From positions 77,490 to 141,489 of the forward strand of contig CAZUGA010000005.1 of the NCBI GenBank assembly GCA_964619885.1: a stretch of DNA of 64,000 bases. Direction: 5' to 3'. The position numbers and the translations under genes are program-made. The DNA comes from CAZUGA01 sp964619885. GTDB taxonomy: Bacteria; Pseudomonadota; Gammaproteobacteria; Methylococcales; UBA1147. Below are positions 45,436 through 55,158 of this stretch, piece after piece. Each line of letters starts with the position of its first letter. Positions within the stretch are counted from its first letter, which is position 1. The notes beneath the pieces are model-generated. The model did no database searches. It was not told the DNA's origin and worked only from the letters and a program-made list of their open reading frames with translations.

Positions 45436-46821
45436 ATGCAATCAAGTTTGGCCCTGTGGATGTTTCTGGGTGTTTTCGCGGTATTACTCAGTGGCTATCC
45501 TGTTGCGTTCGCACTAGGCGGCACCGCGCTGATCTTCGCCTGGATTGGAACGCTGTACGATATTTTTGACCCAGTCTTTCTCGCGGCACTCCCGAACCGG
45601 ATATTCGGTATTATGAGCAACCAAACACTGATTGCGGTTCCCCTATTCGTCTTTATGGGGATAATGTTGGAACGCTGCAAGATTGCCGAGTCGTTGCTGG
45701 AATCCATGTCGGAATTGTTCGGCACATTGCGTGGAGGCCTTGGGATTTCAGTCACGCTGGTTGGAATGTTGATGGCTGCAAGCACAGGAATCGTCGGTGC
45801 TACGGTAGTCACAATGGGACTATTATCCCTCCCAACGATGCTTAAACATAAATACAATCCGGCGCTTGCGGCAGGCACGATCTGCGCTTCCGGAACCTTG
45901 GGACAAATTGTTCCACCATCTATCGTACTGGTATTGTTGGGTGACGTAATTTCAACCGCTTACCAACAAGCACAACTGGATATGGGCATATTCGCTCCCG
46001 AAACCGTATCGGTTGCCGACCTTTTTGCTGGGGCGTTACTCCCTGGCTTGGGGCTAGTCCTCTTATACATCTTGTATTTGGGGACTAACGCGTGGCTGCG
46101 GCCAGAAACGATGCCCGCTATTTCGAAGAGTCCAAGTTTAACCCAGCCGCTGAGTTTAGGGCTTAGAGTGGCAAAGGGTTTGCTGCCCCCTCTGAGCTTG
46201 ATATTCGCGGTACTCGGCTCGATTATGGGTGGCCTGGCGACACCTACGGAAGCGGCCTCGCTGGGTGCGCTAGGTGCGATGCTCCTGGCCCTGGTGAGCG
46301 GCAGACTTAACTGGGTAACGTTGCGAGATGTTGCGCAAAGTACCACGCTAATTGCCAGTATGGTTTTTATGATTCTGATTAGTGCCTCAATCTTTTCGCT
46401 GATTTTCCGCGGCTTCGGTGGAGACGAATTGATTGTCAGTATCGTTTCTGATTTACCCGGTGGTAAATATGGTGCAGTAATGATTGTTATGTTATTGATG
46501 TTTTTTCTGGGCTTTGTTCTGGACTTCATAGAAATCACGTTCGTCATCGTTCCAGTTGTCGGCCCGGTTTTGCTATCGATGGGCCTCGACCCAATATGGC
46601 TGGGGGTAATGATCGCGTTGAATCTTCAAACGTCATTTTTGACACCACCCTTTGGATTCGCCCTCTTTTATCTACGCGGTGTCGCGCCCAAAGAGATTAC
46701 GACTCTGCAGATATACAAAGGCGTCATACCCTTTATCGCCATCCAGCTGTTGATGTTGGGCATTCTCGCATTTTGGCCGGAACTTGCAACCTGGCTGCCC
46801 CAATTCATTTATAAAACCTAG
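45436..46821 (+). CDS. TRAP transporter large permease (DctM type)
   Basis: 461 aa with about 12 membrane segments. Key blocks are PVAFALGGTALIFAWIG (about 23), IAVPLFVFMGIMLERCKIAE (about 66), ASTGIVGATVVTMGLLSLP, ICASGTLGQIVPPSIVLVLL (about 155) and FVLDFIEITFVIVPVVGPVL. The variant with YEQ-rich insert near 175 resembles the mannitol/chloroaromatic group, but substrate cannot be stated. Partner of the preceding dctQ-like gene. Confidence 0.93.
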   Translation: MQSSLALWMFLGVFAVLLSGYPVAFALGGTALIFAWIGTLYDIFDPVFLAALPNRIFGIMSNQTLIAVPLFVFMGIMLERCKIAESLLESMSELFGTLRGGLGISVTLVGMLMAASTGIVGATVVTMGLLSLPTMLKHKYNPALAAGTICASGTLGQIVPPSIVLVLLGDVISTAYQQAQLDMGIFAPETVSVADLFAGALLPGLGLVLLYILYLGTNAWLRPETMPAISKSPSLTQPLSLGLRVAKGLLPPLSLIFAVLGSIMGGLATPTEAASLGALGAMLLALVSGRLNWVTLRDVAQSTTLIASMVFMILISASIFSLIFRGFGGDELIVSIVSDLPGGKYGAVMIVMLLMFFLGFVLDFIEITFVIVPVVGPVLLSMGLDPIWLGVMIALNLQTSFLTPPFGFALFYLRGVAPKEITTLQIYKGVIPFIAIQLLMLGILAFWPELATWLPQFIYKT

Positions 46822-46958
46822 AAAGATTCGAATACCCACCATTCCGTGTCAGGCAGGCTTCGTAAATCCAGCTATGGCGTACAACGTTTAAAGTATAAAA
46901 TAGCCAAGCTCAGCGGCATCCGGGGCGACTTAGTGACTTACATAAGAATTGAAAATCA

Positions 46959-47138
46959 ATGAAATCATTACAATTCAATCTAACCGCACTATTTATATCT
47001 GTTCTACTAATGGCCGGCTGTGGACAAAAGGGGCCGCTCTTTCTCCCCGATGAAAAGGAGCTGTCCGAGGAACAACAACAGGAAAGAGACGAGCAATTGA
47101 AAGAAATAGAGCAAGATCAAGCACCCACGCAATACTAA
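46959..47138 (+). CDS. lptM: Small LptM/YifL-like lipoprotein
   Basis: 59 aa. A lipoprotein signal peptide ends in LLMAGC (Cys21), followed by GQKGPLFLP, the hallmark of LptM, which helps mature LptD in the LPS export machinery. The C-terminal part is Glu/Gln-rich and variable. It starts at ATG 46959 and lies 4 bp before lysA, the usual order in gammaproteobacteria. Confidence 0.93.
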   Translation: MKSLQFNLTALFISVLLMAGCGQKGPLFLPDEKELSEEQQQERDEQLKEIEQDQAPTQY

Positions 47139-47142
47139 ACCG

Positions 47143-48423
47143 ATGGATTTTTTCAATTATCGCGACAACACCTTATACGCTGAAGACGTGCCCGTCTCAG
47201 CGATTGCGAAAGAATTTGGGACACCTTGTTACGTCTATTCTAGAGCAACTTTGGAAAGGCACTGGCACGCTTTCGATAAAGCCTTCGCCGATAAACCCCA
47301 TTTGATCTGCTACGCGGTAAAAGCCAACTCGAATTTGGCTGTATTGAATATATTGGCTAGGCTAGGATCCGGATTCGACATCGTATCTGTTGGTGAGCTC
47401 GAACGCGTTTTGGCTGCTGGTGGATTGCCCGAAAAAGTTGTTTTTTCCGGTGTAGGTAAACGCGACGAAGAAATCTACAGAGCTTTGCAGGTCGGCATTC
47501 GCTGCTTTAATGTCGAGGTCGAAACGGAGCTGGACCGCATCGACCACGTCGCCGGCAAATTGGGTCTGAAAGCACCAATCTCAATCAGGGTTAATCCAGA
47601 CGTAGATGCCAAAACCCATCCGTATATCGCGACCGGTCTAAAAGAAAACAAATTTGGTATCGATATATCCAGGGCTAAGGACGTTTTCGGGCACGCAGCA
47701 GATCTGCCACATCTGAACATTCACGGCATCGATTGCCACATTGGTTCACAACTAACTGATGTGGAACCGTTTATCGCCGCATTGAAACGAGTATTAGCAT
47801 TAGCTGATTCGCTGAAAGATGCGGGCATCAGAATCAATCATCTTGATCTAGGCGGTGGCTTAGGCATTTGCTACAAAGACGAACAACCACCGACGCCGGA
47901 ACAATATGCCAAACTGCTGTCAGCTCAACTTGCCGGGCACCCGTTCGAAATTTTACTTGAACCCGGTCGCGCTATCGCCGGTAATGCTGGAATTTTGGTA
48001 ACCCGGGTAGAATATTTAAAACCCACTGAGGATAAACAATTCGCCGTTGTCGACGCTGCGATGAACGATTTATTACGCCCTGCTCTTTATAATGCCTGGC
48101 AGGACATCGTACCAATAGATAAGAACATCTGCGGCGTGGAACATATCTACGATATTGTTGGACCAGTCTGTGAAACTGGAGATTTTCTGGGCAAGCAACG
48201 CAAACTGGCTTTAAATCCAGGTGATTTATTGGCCGTGCGTTCCTCGGGAGCTTATGGATTTTCAATGAGTTCCAATTATAATTCACGACCCCGGGCAGCC
48301 GAAGTCATGGTCGACGGTGAGCGTGTACACCTGGCTAGAGAACGAGAGACCCTACCTCAATTATGGAATGGTGAACACATATTAGAAGACAATCACTCGC
48401 AGTCAGCTGCAACCGAAAGTTAA
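47143..48423 (+). CDS. lysA: Diaminopimelate decarboxylase
   Basis: Last step of lysine synthesis. A fold-type III PLP enzyme: PLP Lys in ICYAVKANSN (about 57), HIGSQLTDVEPF, GGGLGI (glycine loop, about 240) and EPGRAIAGNAG, with the active-site Cys in VCETGDFL (about 345). 426 aa, full length. It is followed by dapF, with which it forms the lysine/meso-DAP block. Confidence 0.97.
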   Translation: MDFFNYRDNTLYAEDVPVSAIAKEFGTPCYVYSRATLERHWHAFDKAFADKPHLICYAVKANSNLAVLNILARLGSGFDIVSVGELERVLAAGGLPEKVVFSGVGKRDEEIYRALQVGIRCFNVEVETELDRIDHVAGKLGLKAPISIRVNPDVDAKTHPYIATGLKENKFGIDISRAKDVFGHAADLPHLNIHGIDCHIGSQLTDVEPFIAALKRVLALADSLKDAGIRINHLDLGGGLGICYKDEQPPTPEQYAKLLSAQLAGHPFEILLEPGRAIAGNAGILVTRVEYLKPTEDKQFAVVDAAMNDLLRPALYNAWQDIVPIDKNICGVEHIYDIVGPVCETGDFLGKQRKLALNPGDLLAVRSSGAYGFSMSSNYNSRPRAAEVMVDGERVHLARERETLPQLWNGEHILEDNHSQSAATES

Positions 48424-48502
48424 TACTGGATCGCTGCTCATCAAACTGAGCTTGAGTATAAAACCTTGTATATTTTTTGGACAACTACAGCAATATATTA
48501 AC

Positions 48503-49333
48503 GTGCAAGTCAATTTCACCAAAATGCACGGCCTGGGTAACGATTTTGTGGTTATTGACGGGATTAACCAATCTATTTCATTACGCAGCACGCAAATACA
48601 GCAAATGGCAGACCGCCATTTCGGAATAGGTTTCGACCAGCTTTTAATCGTCGAAAAACCACGCTCAGCCGAAGCGGATTTTTTGTATCGCATATTCAAC
48701 GCTGACGGTAGCGAGGTTAACCAATGCGGCAACGGCGCAAGATGTTTTGCGAGATTTGTACGCGAATCCGGTCTAACGGACAAAAATCCGATCGTCGTCG
48801 ATACCAACAGCGGGCAACTACAAATACACACCGATGCAGATAAGAATATTAGAGTTAATATGGGGATTCCGAAACATAATCCCGAAGATATTCCGATAAA
48901 AGCAGAGGCTGAATCCAAAGTCTATACTATGTTGCTTGAAGGAACTGAATATCGTTTTGGCTCGGTCTCAATAGGAAATCCGCATGCGGTACTTGAGGTT
49001 ATATCGGTAGAACATGCTCCGGTTGACACGCTGGGCCCAATGATAGAAAAAAGTTCTCAGTTTCCCGAGCGCGTTAATGTAGGCTTTATGCAGATAGTCA
49101 ACAAAAATTCCATTAAACTTCGAGTCTACGAACGTGGTGTCGGCGAAACCCTCGCTTGCGGTAGTGGGGCTTGCGCCGCTACGGTTGTCGGAATCGAACA
49201 AAATATTCTCGAAAATCCGGTTCGAGTCTACCTCCGTGGGGGACAGCTTGTGATAAACTGGGAAGGACGCGGAGAACCGGTCTACTTAAGCGGACCTGCG
49301 GATAAAGTATTCGAAGGGACAATCCAAATATGA
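48503..49333 (+). CDS. dapF: Diaminopimelate epimerase
   Basis: Interconverts LL- and meso-diaminopimelate for peptidoglycan and lysine. The two catalytic cysteines lie in NQCGNGARCFARF and LACGSGACAA. The start MQVNFTKMHGLGNDF (GTG at 48503) is the standard N-terminus and gives 276 aa. A TTG 51 bases upstream would add a non-conserved extension. The stop overlaps the DUF484 ATG by 4 bp. Confidence 0.97.
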   Translation: MQVNFTKMHGLGNDFVVIDGINQSISLRSTQIQQMADRHFGIGFDQLLIVEKPRSAEADFLYRIFNADGSEVNQCGNGARCFARFVRESGLTDKNPIVVDTNSGQLQIHTDADKNIRVNMGIPKHNPEDIPIKAEAESKVYTMLLEGTEYRFGSVSIGNPHAVLEVISVEHAPVDTLGPMIEKSSQFPERVNVGFMQIVNKNSIKLRVYERGVGETLACGSGACAATVVGIEQNILENPVRVYLRGGQLVINWEGRGEPVYLSGPADKVFEGTIQI

Positions 49334-50034
49334 ACCAAGCAGAATTTCAAACAGAGGTAAAGGAATCGATTAGCGCGGACCAAGTCCTCGACTATCTTAG
49401 GGAGCATTCGGATTTCTTTGTAGAAAATAGCGAGCTTCTCGAGTTACTGAAAATCCCTCACCCATCCGGGCAAGCAGTTTCGCTGGTCACCAAGCAATTG
49501 GAAATTTATCGTGCAAAAAACGAAAAACTGCTACAACAACTGAACGTATTAGTACAAATTGCGCGCGACAATGATGATTTGTTCAGAAAAATGCATCATT
49601 TAACGATGGCGCTGATGGATGCAACCGATCCGGAAAATGCGATCGCCGGATTAGAATCAGTACTACACGAATATTTTCAAGCCGATTTTGTCACCTTACG
49701 TATACTTCAGCTGATTGATAACCCAAGCATGCTCGATGTATTCATCGATCCCGACGATGACCGACTGAATCCCTTTAAAAAGATTCTAGATTCTGGTCGC
49801 CCAAAATGTGGCCCCCCAAATGCAGAACAAGCCTCGTTTCTTTTTGGTGAAAACGCGGAAAACACCAAATCGTGCGCGATTGTCCCAGTCGCCTGGTCAA
49901 ACCTTAGTGGGCTCCTGGCTATCGGTAGCGTAGATGAAGAAAAATTTCTACCTACTATGGGTCATATGTTTCTAACGCAAATGGGAGAACTCGTGGGTAT
50001 GCGTCTGGATACATTGCTTCAATCGTCGGAATAA
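49330..50034 (+). CDS. DUF484 family protein
   Basis: 234 aa with a GAF-like domain. VLDYLREHSDFFVENSELLE (about 20) and DPENAIAGLESVLHEYFQAD are family features, and the C-terminus has MGHMFLTQMGELVGMRLDTL. DUF484 genes sit between dapF and xerC in many gammaproteobacteria, as here (4-bp overlap with dapF, 2 bp to xerC). Role unknown. Confidence 0.93.
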   Translation: MNQAEFQTEVKESISADQVLDYLREHSDFFVENSELLELLKIPHPSGQAVSLVTKQLEIYRAKNEKLLQQLNVLVQIARDNDDLFRKMHHLTMALMDATDPENAIAGLESVLHEYFQADFVTLRILQLIDNPSMLDVFIDPDDDRLNPFKKILDSGRPKCGPPNAEQASFLFGENAENTKSCAIVPVAWSNLSGLLAIGSVDEEKFLPTMGHMFLTQMGELVGMRLDTLLQSSE

Positions 50035-50036
50035 AT

Positions 50037-50942
50037 ATGCAAGCCACGGCTGAGTCCCAGGTCGACCTTTTTTTTAAACAACTGCAATTCGAACATCGAG
50101 CATCTCTCCATACGCTGAGCAACTACCGCCGAGACTTGGCTCATTTGATTGATTTCTGTGATCAGCAAACTATCGGTAGTTTCACCGAACTAAATAGCCA
50201 CCACATTCAAGCACACATCTCAGCACGGCATCGAAAGGGCATGGGTGCGAGCAGCCTTCATCGAGAACTGTCGACGATTCGCAGTTTTTTTCAATTTCTG
50301 ATCAAAACCGGAAAATGTAACCACAACCCAGCCAAAACGGTTCATGCGCCCAAAGCAAAACAGCGCCTTCCCAAGACATTGGATGTTGACCAAATCGCCG
50401 GATTGGTTTCAGCTTCGGTCGAGTCACCACTCGAAATTCGGGACTTGGCCATAATGGAATTATTTTATTCATCGGGTTTACGCCTTTCGGAGTTGGTTAG
50501 CCTCGATATTGAAGATCTAGACACGTTAGATCAAACAATAGTGGTTAAAAAAGGCAAAGGGGGCAAATCGCGGATCGTACCGGTTGGGAAATTCGCAATC
50601 AAAGCAATAACCACTTGGTTACAAGTACGCAATGATATCGCTGTCGTTGCAAGTCCAGCATTATTTATTAGCCGCCGAGGCAAACGCATCGCTGGACGTA
50701 CCGTACAATCACGTTTGGAGAGATGGCGCAAAAAAAATGCGCTACAAGAACGTATACACCCGCATATGTTACGCCATTCTTTCGCTAGCCACTTGCTTGA
50801 ATCTAGTGGTGATTTACGCGCGGTGCAGGAAATGCTTGGACATAGTAACATCAGCACAACCCAAATTTATACGCACCTTGATTTCCAGCATTTAACTCGA
50901 GTATATGACCAATCCCACCCCCGCGCGAAAAAGCCATCTTGA
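50037..50942 (+). CDS. xerC: Tyrosine recombinase XerC
   Basis: Resolves chromosome dimers with XerD at dif. The catalytic set is complete by position: Arg149 (SSGLRLSELVSL), Lys173 region (GKGGKSR), His243 and Arg246 (HPHMLRHSFASHLL), His269 (MLGHSNISTTQIY) and Tyr278. 301 aa, normal. It closes the lptM-lysA-dapF-DUF484-xerC operon. No dif-like site was identified. Confidence 0.96.
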   Translation: MQATAESQVDLFFKQLQFEHRASLHTLSNYRRDLAHLIDFCDQQTIGSFTELNSHHIQAHISARHRKGMGASSLHRELSTIRSFFQFLIKTGKCNHNPAKTVHAPKAKQRLPKTLDVDQIAGLVSASVESPLEIRDLAIMELFYSSGLRLSELVSLDIEDLDTLDQTIVVKKGKGGKSRIVPVGKFAIKAITTWLQVRNDIAVVASPALFISRRGKRIAGRTVQSRLERWRKKNALQERIHPHMLRHSFASHLLESSGDLRAVQEMLGHSNISTTQIYTHLDFQHLTRVYDQSHPRAKKPS

Positions 50943-51217
50943 TTGCGTATTGAGTATAGTTTGAGTTGTAGGCTCCACCAAACTCAGTCATCACAGTAGC
51001 AAACCATTCGACTTTCCAGCGTTTGCAATAGCTAGGAACTTAACCCCTTTGCCGAAAAATTTGGTAAGCTATGCGAGATTTTAAATTCGTATCGGCTAAA
51101 TCGTAATTGGCTCTACCGATTGCCGCAGCTTTATATCAGAAGAATCAATGAATTGACTACTCATCGGCGGACTTCAACTAAAACCAGATCATCTACATTT
51201 CGAATATAGGAACACTT

Positions 51218-52252
51218 ATGTCATCGCGTGTTAAAAAAACCACCTCTTCTACCCGCTCTGCCCGCCGTAAGGACATGCAAGCCTCTGAAACAAAAAACAG
51301 AGGGATTAAATGGACGCTTGGAATTTTACTTACGATCATAGTCCTGTCAATTTATGCATTGACCATCTATTGGAGTATAGAACCGAGCGAATTCGATGTC
51401 GTTGAAGCAGCGCGCGAAGACGCGGGATTAACGGATATAAGCCAAGATTTACCCAGTGGCGCGGTGTATACCAATACCCTCGCCAGGATGGCTGAAACCG
51501 TGCTCAACAAAAATGGCGGCTACCTATCAAACGACATATTTCCCGGAGGAATGATCGATAACATGCCAGCATGGGAATTTGGTGCCTTAGTGATGATTCG
51601 AGACGCCACGACGGCACTTCGCAACCATTTCGCACGATCCCAATCGCAATCGAAAGAAAATTACCAATTATCCAAGGCGGAACCGTCCTTTTATTTCACA
51701 CACACATCTTATTGGTTACCGGCGACCGAAGACGAATACCAGAAAGGTATCGATAATTTGCGGATATACCTAAAAAACTTAAACGACCCCAATGCGAGTT
51801 CCGCACACTTTTATGCAAGAGCTGATAACCTGAGCCAATATTTGCAAGTTGTCGAAAAACGCTTGGGCGATTATTCTCACCGGCTAAGCGCCAGCTCCGT
51901 TCAAAAACATCTTTACAACTTCAGCAACGATAAAATCGGCGTCACCAAAACGCCTTGGCTAGAAGTGGATGATGTCTTTTGGGAAGCACGAGGCGCGACC
52001 TGGGCGCTGCTGCATATCCTTAATGCGGTGAAAGCCGACTTTAAAAGCACTCTAAAAGGAAAAGCCGCATTGGCTACGATGCAACAGATCATCCACGAAC
52101 TTGAAGATTCGCAATCACCCATCATGAGTCCGATGATATTGAATGGGGACGGCTTTGGGTTGTTCGCAAACTATTCATTAACGATGGCAAACTATATCAC
52201 CCGGGCCAACGCGTCTACCCTCGATCTGCGAGATCTTATGATGCGCGGTTAA
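51218..52252 (+). CDS. DUF2333 family membrane protein
   Basis: 344 aa. A cytoplasmic Lys/Arg-rich tail (about 1-30) precedes one membrane helix (about 31-52), then a periplasmic domain with ARMAETVLNKNGGYLSNDIF, MPAWEFGALVMIRDATTALR and WLEVDDVFWEARGATWALLH. DUF2333 is conserved in gammaproteobacteria with no known function. The next gene starts 6 bp later. Confidence 0.9.
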   Translation: MSSRVKKTTSSTRSARRKDMQASETKNRGIKWTLGILLTIIVLSIYALTIYWSIEPSEFDVVEAAREDAGLTDISQDLPSGAVYTNTLARMAETVLNKNGGYLSNDIFPGGMIDNMPAWEFGALVMIRDATTALRNHFARSQSQSKENYQLSKAEPSFYFTHTSYWLPATEDEYQKGIDNLRIYLKNLNDPNASSAHFYARADNLSQYLQVVEKRLGDYSHRLSASSVQKHLYNFSNDKIGVTKTPWLEVDDVFWEARGATWALLHILNAVKADFKSTLKGKAALATMQQIIHELEDSQSPIMSPMILNGDGFGLFANYSLTMANYITRANASTLDLRDLMMRG

Positions 52253-52258
52253 TCCATT

Positions 52259-52570
52259 GTGATCGAGGTAATCAATAACAACCTGAAAAAGACAAGCACT
52301 TGGCAACGTATATTCTTTATGTTGTTATTCGCTGTAATACTTGGCTTTGTACGAATTTTGTTATGGGGAATTGTTTTGCTGCAGGTCGCATCAAATTTGT
52401 TAACTGGGGCGGAAAACAAAAACATACTGGGATTCGGTAGATCGTTATCCGAATACGTCTACCGAATACTTTTATTTTTAACCTATAACAGCGACCGTAT
52501 GCCGTTCCCATTTTCGGATTGGGTGGATTCGTCGTCCCAAGCTACACCGCCAGTATTTGATGGAAAATAG
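52259..52570 (+). CDS. DUF4389 family membrane protein
   Basis: 103 aa with a GTG start. Two closely placed hydrophobic stretches (about 18-45) are followed by LLTGAENKNILGFGRSLSEY and ILLFLTYNSDRMPFPFSDW, the DUF4389 landmarks. Probably cotranscribed with the DUF2333 gene. No function is known. Confidence 0.85.
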   Translation: MIEVINNNLKKTSTWQRIFFMLLFAVILGFVRILLWGIVLLQVASNLLTGAENKNILGFGRSLSEYVYRILLFLTYNSDRMPFPFSDWVDSSSQATPPVFDGK

Positions 52571-52606
52571 TCTGATTTTCTGGGTAATCACGCAACCCAA
52601 CCGCAA

Positions 52607-53119
52607 TTATTCCAGACATTCCCTCAAATAGCGGTATAAAGCCCTAGATGCTTTGACGGATTTCATTTGATCACGTTGTTCCGATTGCGCATTACGGAAT
52701 AATTGCCGAAGCTTTTGCCGGTCTGTATGGGGTGCTTCAGTCAATAACTCACTAAGTGCAACATCACCTTGGGCGATTAGCCGATCCCGCCACCGTTCTA
52801 TACGATGGTGTTCGCGTACAGCATGGGCACTCTGCATCGCGAATCTGGCCAGCACTTCACGGATCGGGTCCGTATCAATTGCCCGTAGAACACCACCTAT
52901 ATATTTCAATTGGCGCTTGAGCGCGCCATGTTGTTTGATCGATTTGGCCTGTATTATGGCTTCGAAAAGCTTTACTGGCAACTCCATGTTAGCTAATTGA
53001 ACATCCGATAATTTTGTCAACTCTGCGCCCAAAGTCTGTAACTCCAAGCTTTCCCGTTTTCTCTGACTTTTACTAACAAACTCGTCAGTAGATTGCGCCT
53101 GTTCTTGGCTATGGTTCAT
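52607..53119 (-). CDS. darP: Ribosome-associated factor DarP (YjgA, DUF615)
   Basis: 170 aa helical protein that binds late 50S precursors in E. coli. Family blocks are FVSKSQRKRESLELQTLGAE, KQHGALKRQLKYIGGVLR and ERWRDRLIAQGDVALSELL, then RQKLRQLFRNAQSEQ. The upstream gene is the small membrane protein, 10 bp away. High confidence by motif. Confidence 0.93.
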   Translation of the reverse strand: MNHSQEQAQSTDEFVSKSQRKRESLELQTLGAELTKLSDVQLANMELPVKLFEAIIQAKSIKQHGALKRQLKYIGGVLRAIDTDPIREVLARFAMQSAHAVREHHRIERWRDRLIAQGDVALSELLTEAPHTDRQKLRQLFRNAQSEQRDQMKSVKASRALYRYLRECLE

Positions 53120-53129
53120 CAGTAATCGA

Positions 53130-53318
53130 TCAAGTCATCGCCACCAAAAAAGCAACGAACAATACAACTATTGCGATCGGCACCAATACGGCCGGCCAAT
53201 CTTTTTCCGCTTCTCTGCTCCTCGCCATAGCCGCTTTGATACCTGGACGAAACCAAAAAATGACCAACAGCGCTATCCCCCCGTATAAAAGCATTTGCCA
53301 GGTCGACGGCTGCTCCAT
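53130..53318 (-). CDS. Small two-helix membrane protein
   Basis: 62 aa with hydrophobic segments at about 9-24 and 43-61, and a positively charged loop between them (GIKAAMARSREAEKDW). It lies 10 bp before darP and has a GGGGGTT-like purine-rich site upstream of the ATG. I recall similar short proteins next to darP in gammaproteobacteria. Function unknown. Confidence 0.7.
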   Translation of the reverse strand: MEQPSTWQMLLYGGIALLVIFWFRPGIKAAMARSREAEKDWPAVLVPIAIVVLFVAFLVAMT

Positions 53319-53493
53319 ATTAACCCCCTATATAGTTAGTCAAAAATATTGCGGCCCATTCTAACACTTTAGAAACCGGGTACACCTACTCGACACCGAT
53401 CCGCCGCAGCTATGCACGAAAGCGATATGGCGCTACACTTGAAACTGATTCACAGACCACAAGTTAATTTAGTCCCGACATTGTACCTACCCG

Positions 53494-54036
53494 ATGAATA
53501 AATCAAACGATCATACATCATCTAATTTGGGTAAATGGATGGTTTACGCGGCATGGATTCTATTTTTAGGTCTATTAACCGTTTTTTTTAATAACTATTT
53601 AGCAAAACAAAATAACCCCAATACGACAGTCCACGGACAAACAACTCCCGACCAAAGTATTGAGGTCGTCCTTCAACGAAACAGATACGGCCATTACGTT
53701 GCTAACGGTGAGATAAACGGCAATCCAGTAACCTTCCTGCTGGATACTGGCGCAACCACCATTAGCATCCCAAAAAAGACGGCAGATCGTTTGCACATAA
53801 AAAAGGGCGCACCGCTATCGGCACACACCGCGAACGGAACGGTTACGGTTTACCACACAAAACTCGATAGTGTTGCTATAGGCCCGATCATACTACACCA
53901 GCTACGTGGCGATATTAATCCGAACATGGGCGGAGAAGAAATCTTACTAGGCATGAATTTCTTAAAGCAACTGGAACTTGTCCAGCGCGGCGACCGACTT
54001 ATACTCCGCCAATTGTCGGCCAACATAAGCTTTTAA
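53494..54036 (+). CDS. Retropepsin-like aspartic protease, membrane anchored
   Basis: 180 aa. One N-terminal membrane helix (about 15-32) and a periplasmic domain with the aspartic protease motif LLDTGATTISIP (Asp84) and, near the end, LLGMNFLKQLELVQRGDRLI. A single-Asp half is expected to work as a dimer. TIGR02281-type family. Substrate unknown. Confidence 0.9.
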   Translation: MNKSNDHTSSNLGKWMVYAAWILFLGLLTVFFNNYLAKQNNPNTTVHGQTTPDQSIEVVLQRNRYGHYVANGEINGNPVTFLLDTGATTISIPKKTADRLHIKKGAPLSAHTANGTVTVYHTKLDSVAIGPIILHQLRGDINPNMGGEEILLGMNFLKQLELVQRGDRLILRQLSANISF

Positions 54037-54159
54037 CTCCCTTCCAAGAATTATCATCGGGACCAACCCGTACTTTATACTTGTATCAGCCCATGCTGAC
54101 GCGTGACAATCATCTGTTTTGACTGCATAATCGCGCCTTTTCGCGGCAAAATTTCACAG

Positions 54160-55077
54160 ATGTGGTTCAAAAACATAGTTCTGTTCCGATTTACCGAACC
54201 CTTTACGTTAACGGAAACCGAACTCGAAGAAAGACTCTCCTCGTATTGCTTGCGTCCTTGCGGTCATCACGAATTATTCAGTTTGGGATGGCTTCCTCCT
54301 CTTAAATCTGGCAGCGGCCAACTACTCCATACAACGGCTGGATGCCACATGCTGTGTTTGGGCAAAGAGGAAAAAGTGCTGCCAGCGGCTGTCATCAACG
54401 AAATCTTGGCCGAGCGCTGCAGCGAGCTCGAAGAAAAACAAGCTCGCCGCTTAAGGCGCAAGGAACGGGAAAATCTACGCGACGAGATCGTATTCGATTT
54501 ATTACCCAAAGCGCTTTCATATTCACGGCGCACCTATGCCTACATCGACACTAAAGACCAATGGTTGGTAATCGATGCTGGCAGTCAAAATTCAACTGAT
54601 GAATTTACTAGCTTTTTGCGTAAATCGCTAGATTCGCTGCCCATTTCAGTACCGATCACCGAAATCCGCCCAGCGTCGGTCATGACACAATGGTTAAACG
54701 AGCACATAACACCGAACGACCTGAACTTAGAAGATGAATGCGAGCTTCGTTCGGTTGACCACGAAAATAACACCATTCGGTGCAAACGGCAGGATTTATT
54801 GTCCGACGAAATTCAAAGCCATCTGAAAGCTGGCAAAGAATGCATTAAACTCGCATTAAGCTGGAACGACCGGTTAAATTTTGTACTGGACGAATCTTTG
54901 AATCTCAAACGCCTGCGCTTTTTGGAATTAGTTCAAGAGCAGGCGAGCGAAATTCAAAGCGAAGACGCAACCGATATATTCGATGCTGATTTTTCCATTA
55001 TGAGTTTGGAATTGGCGGCGTTCTTTCCACGTCTGCTAGAACTTTTTGGCGGTGAAGCTACTCAAAACGAACAATAG
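54160..55077 (+). CDS. rdgC: Recombination-associated protein RdgC
   Basis: A DNA-binding ring protein that modulates RecA. MWFKNIVLFRFTEPFTL is the standard start (ATG 54160; 19 further upstream codons are not conserved). HELFSLGWLPPLKSGSG and VLPAAVINEILAERCSELEE, then RRTYAYIDTKDQWLVIDAGS are family blocks. 305 aa. Monocistronic. Confidence 0.95.
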   Translation: MWFKNIVLFRFTEPFTLTETELEERLSSYCLRPCGHHELFSLGWLPPLKSGSGQLLHTTAGCHMLCLGKEEKVLPAAVINEILAERCSELEEKQARRLRRKERENLRDEIVFDLLPKALSYSRRTYAYIDTKDQWLVIDAGSQNSTDEFTSFLRKSLDSLPISVPITEIRPASVMTQWLNEHITPNDLNLEDECELRSVDHENNTIRCKRQDLLSDEIQSHLKAGKECIKLALSWNDRLNFVLDESLNLKRLRFLELVQEQASEIQSEDATDIFDADFSIMSLELAAFFPRLLELFGGEATQNEQ

Positions 55078-55158
55078 CCGCCCACATAAATTTTTTGGCC
55101 TCTTGCCCATATACATAGCGTACAACAATTAACGAACCGCATTGAACACAATCACGCG

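Noticed and set aside
45960..46547. Minus-strand open frame (195 codons) inside the TRAP large permease
   Set aside because: Mirror of a hydrophobic membrane gene; Ile/Ser/Pro-rich composition typical of antisense frames.
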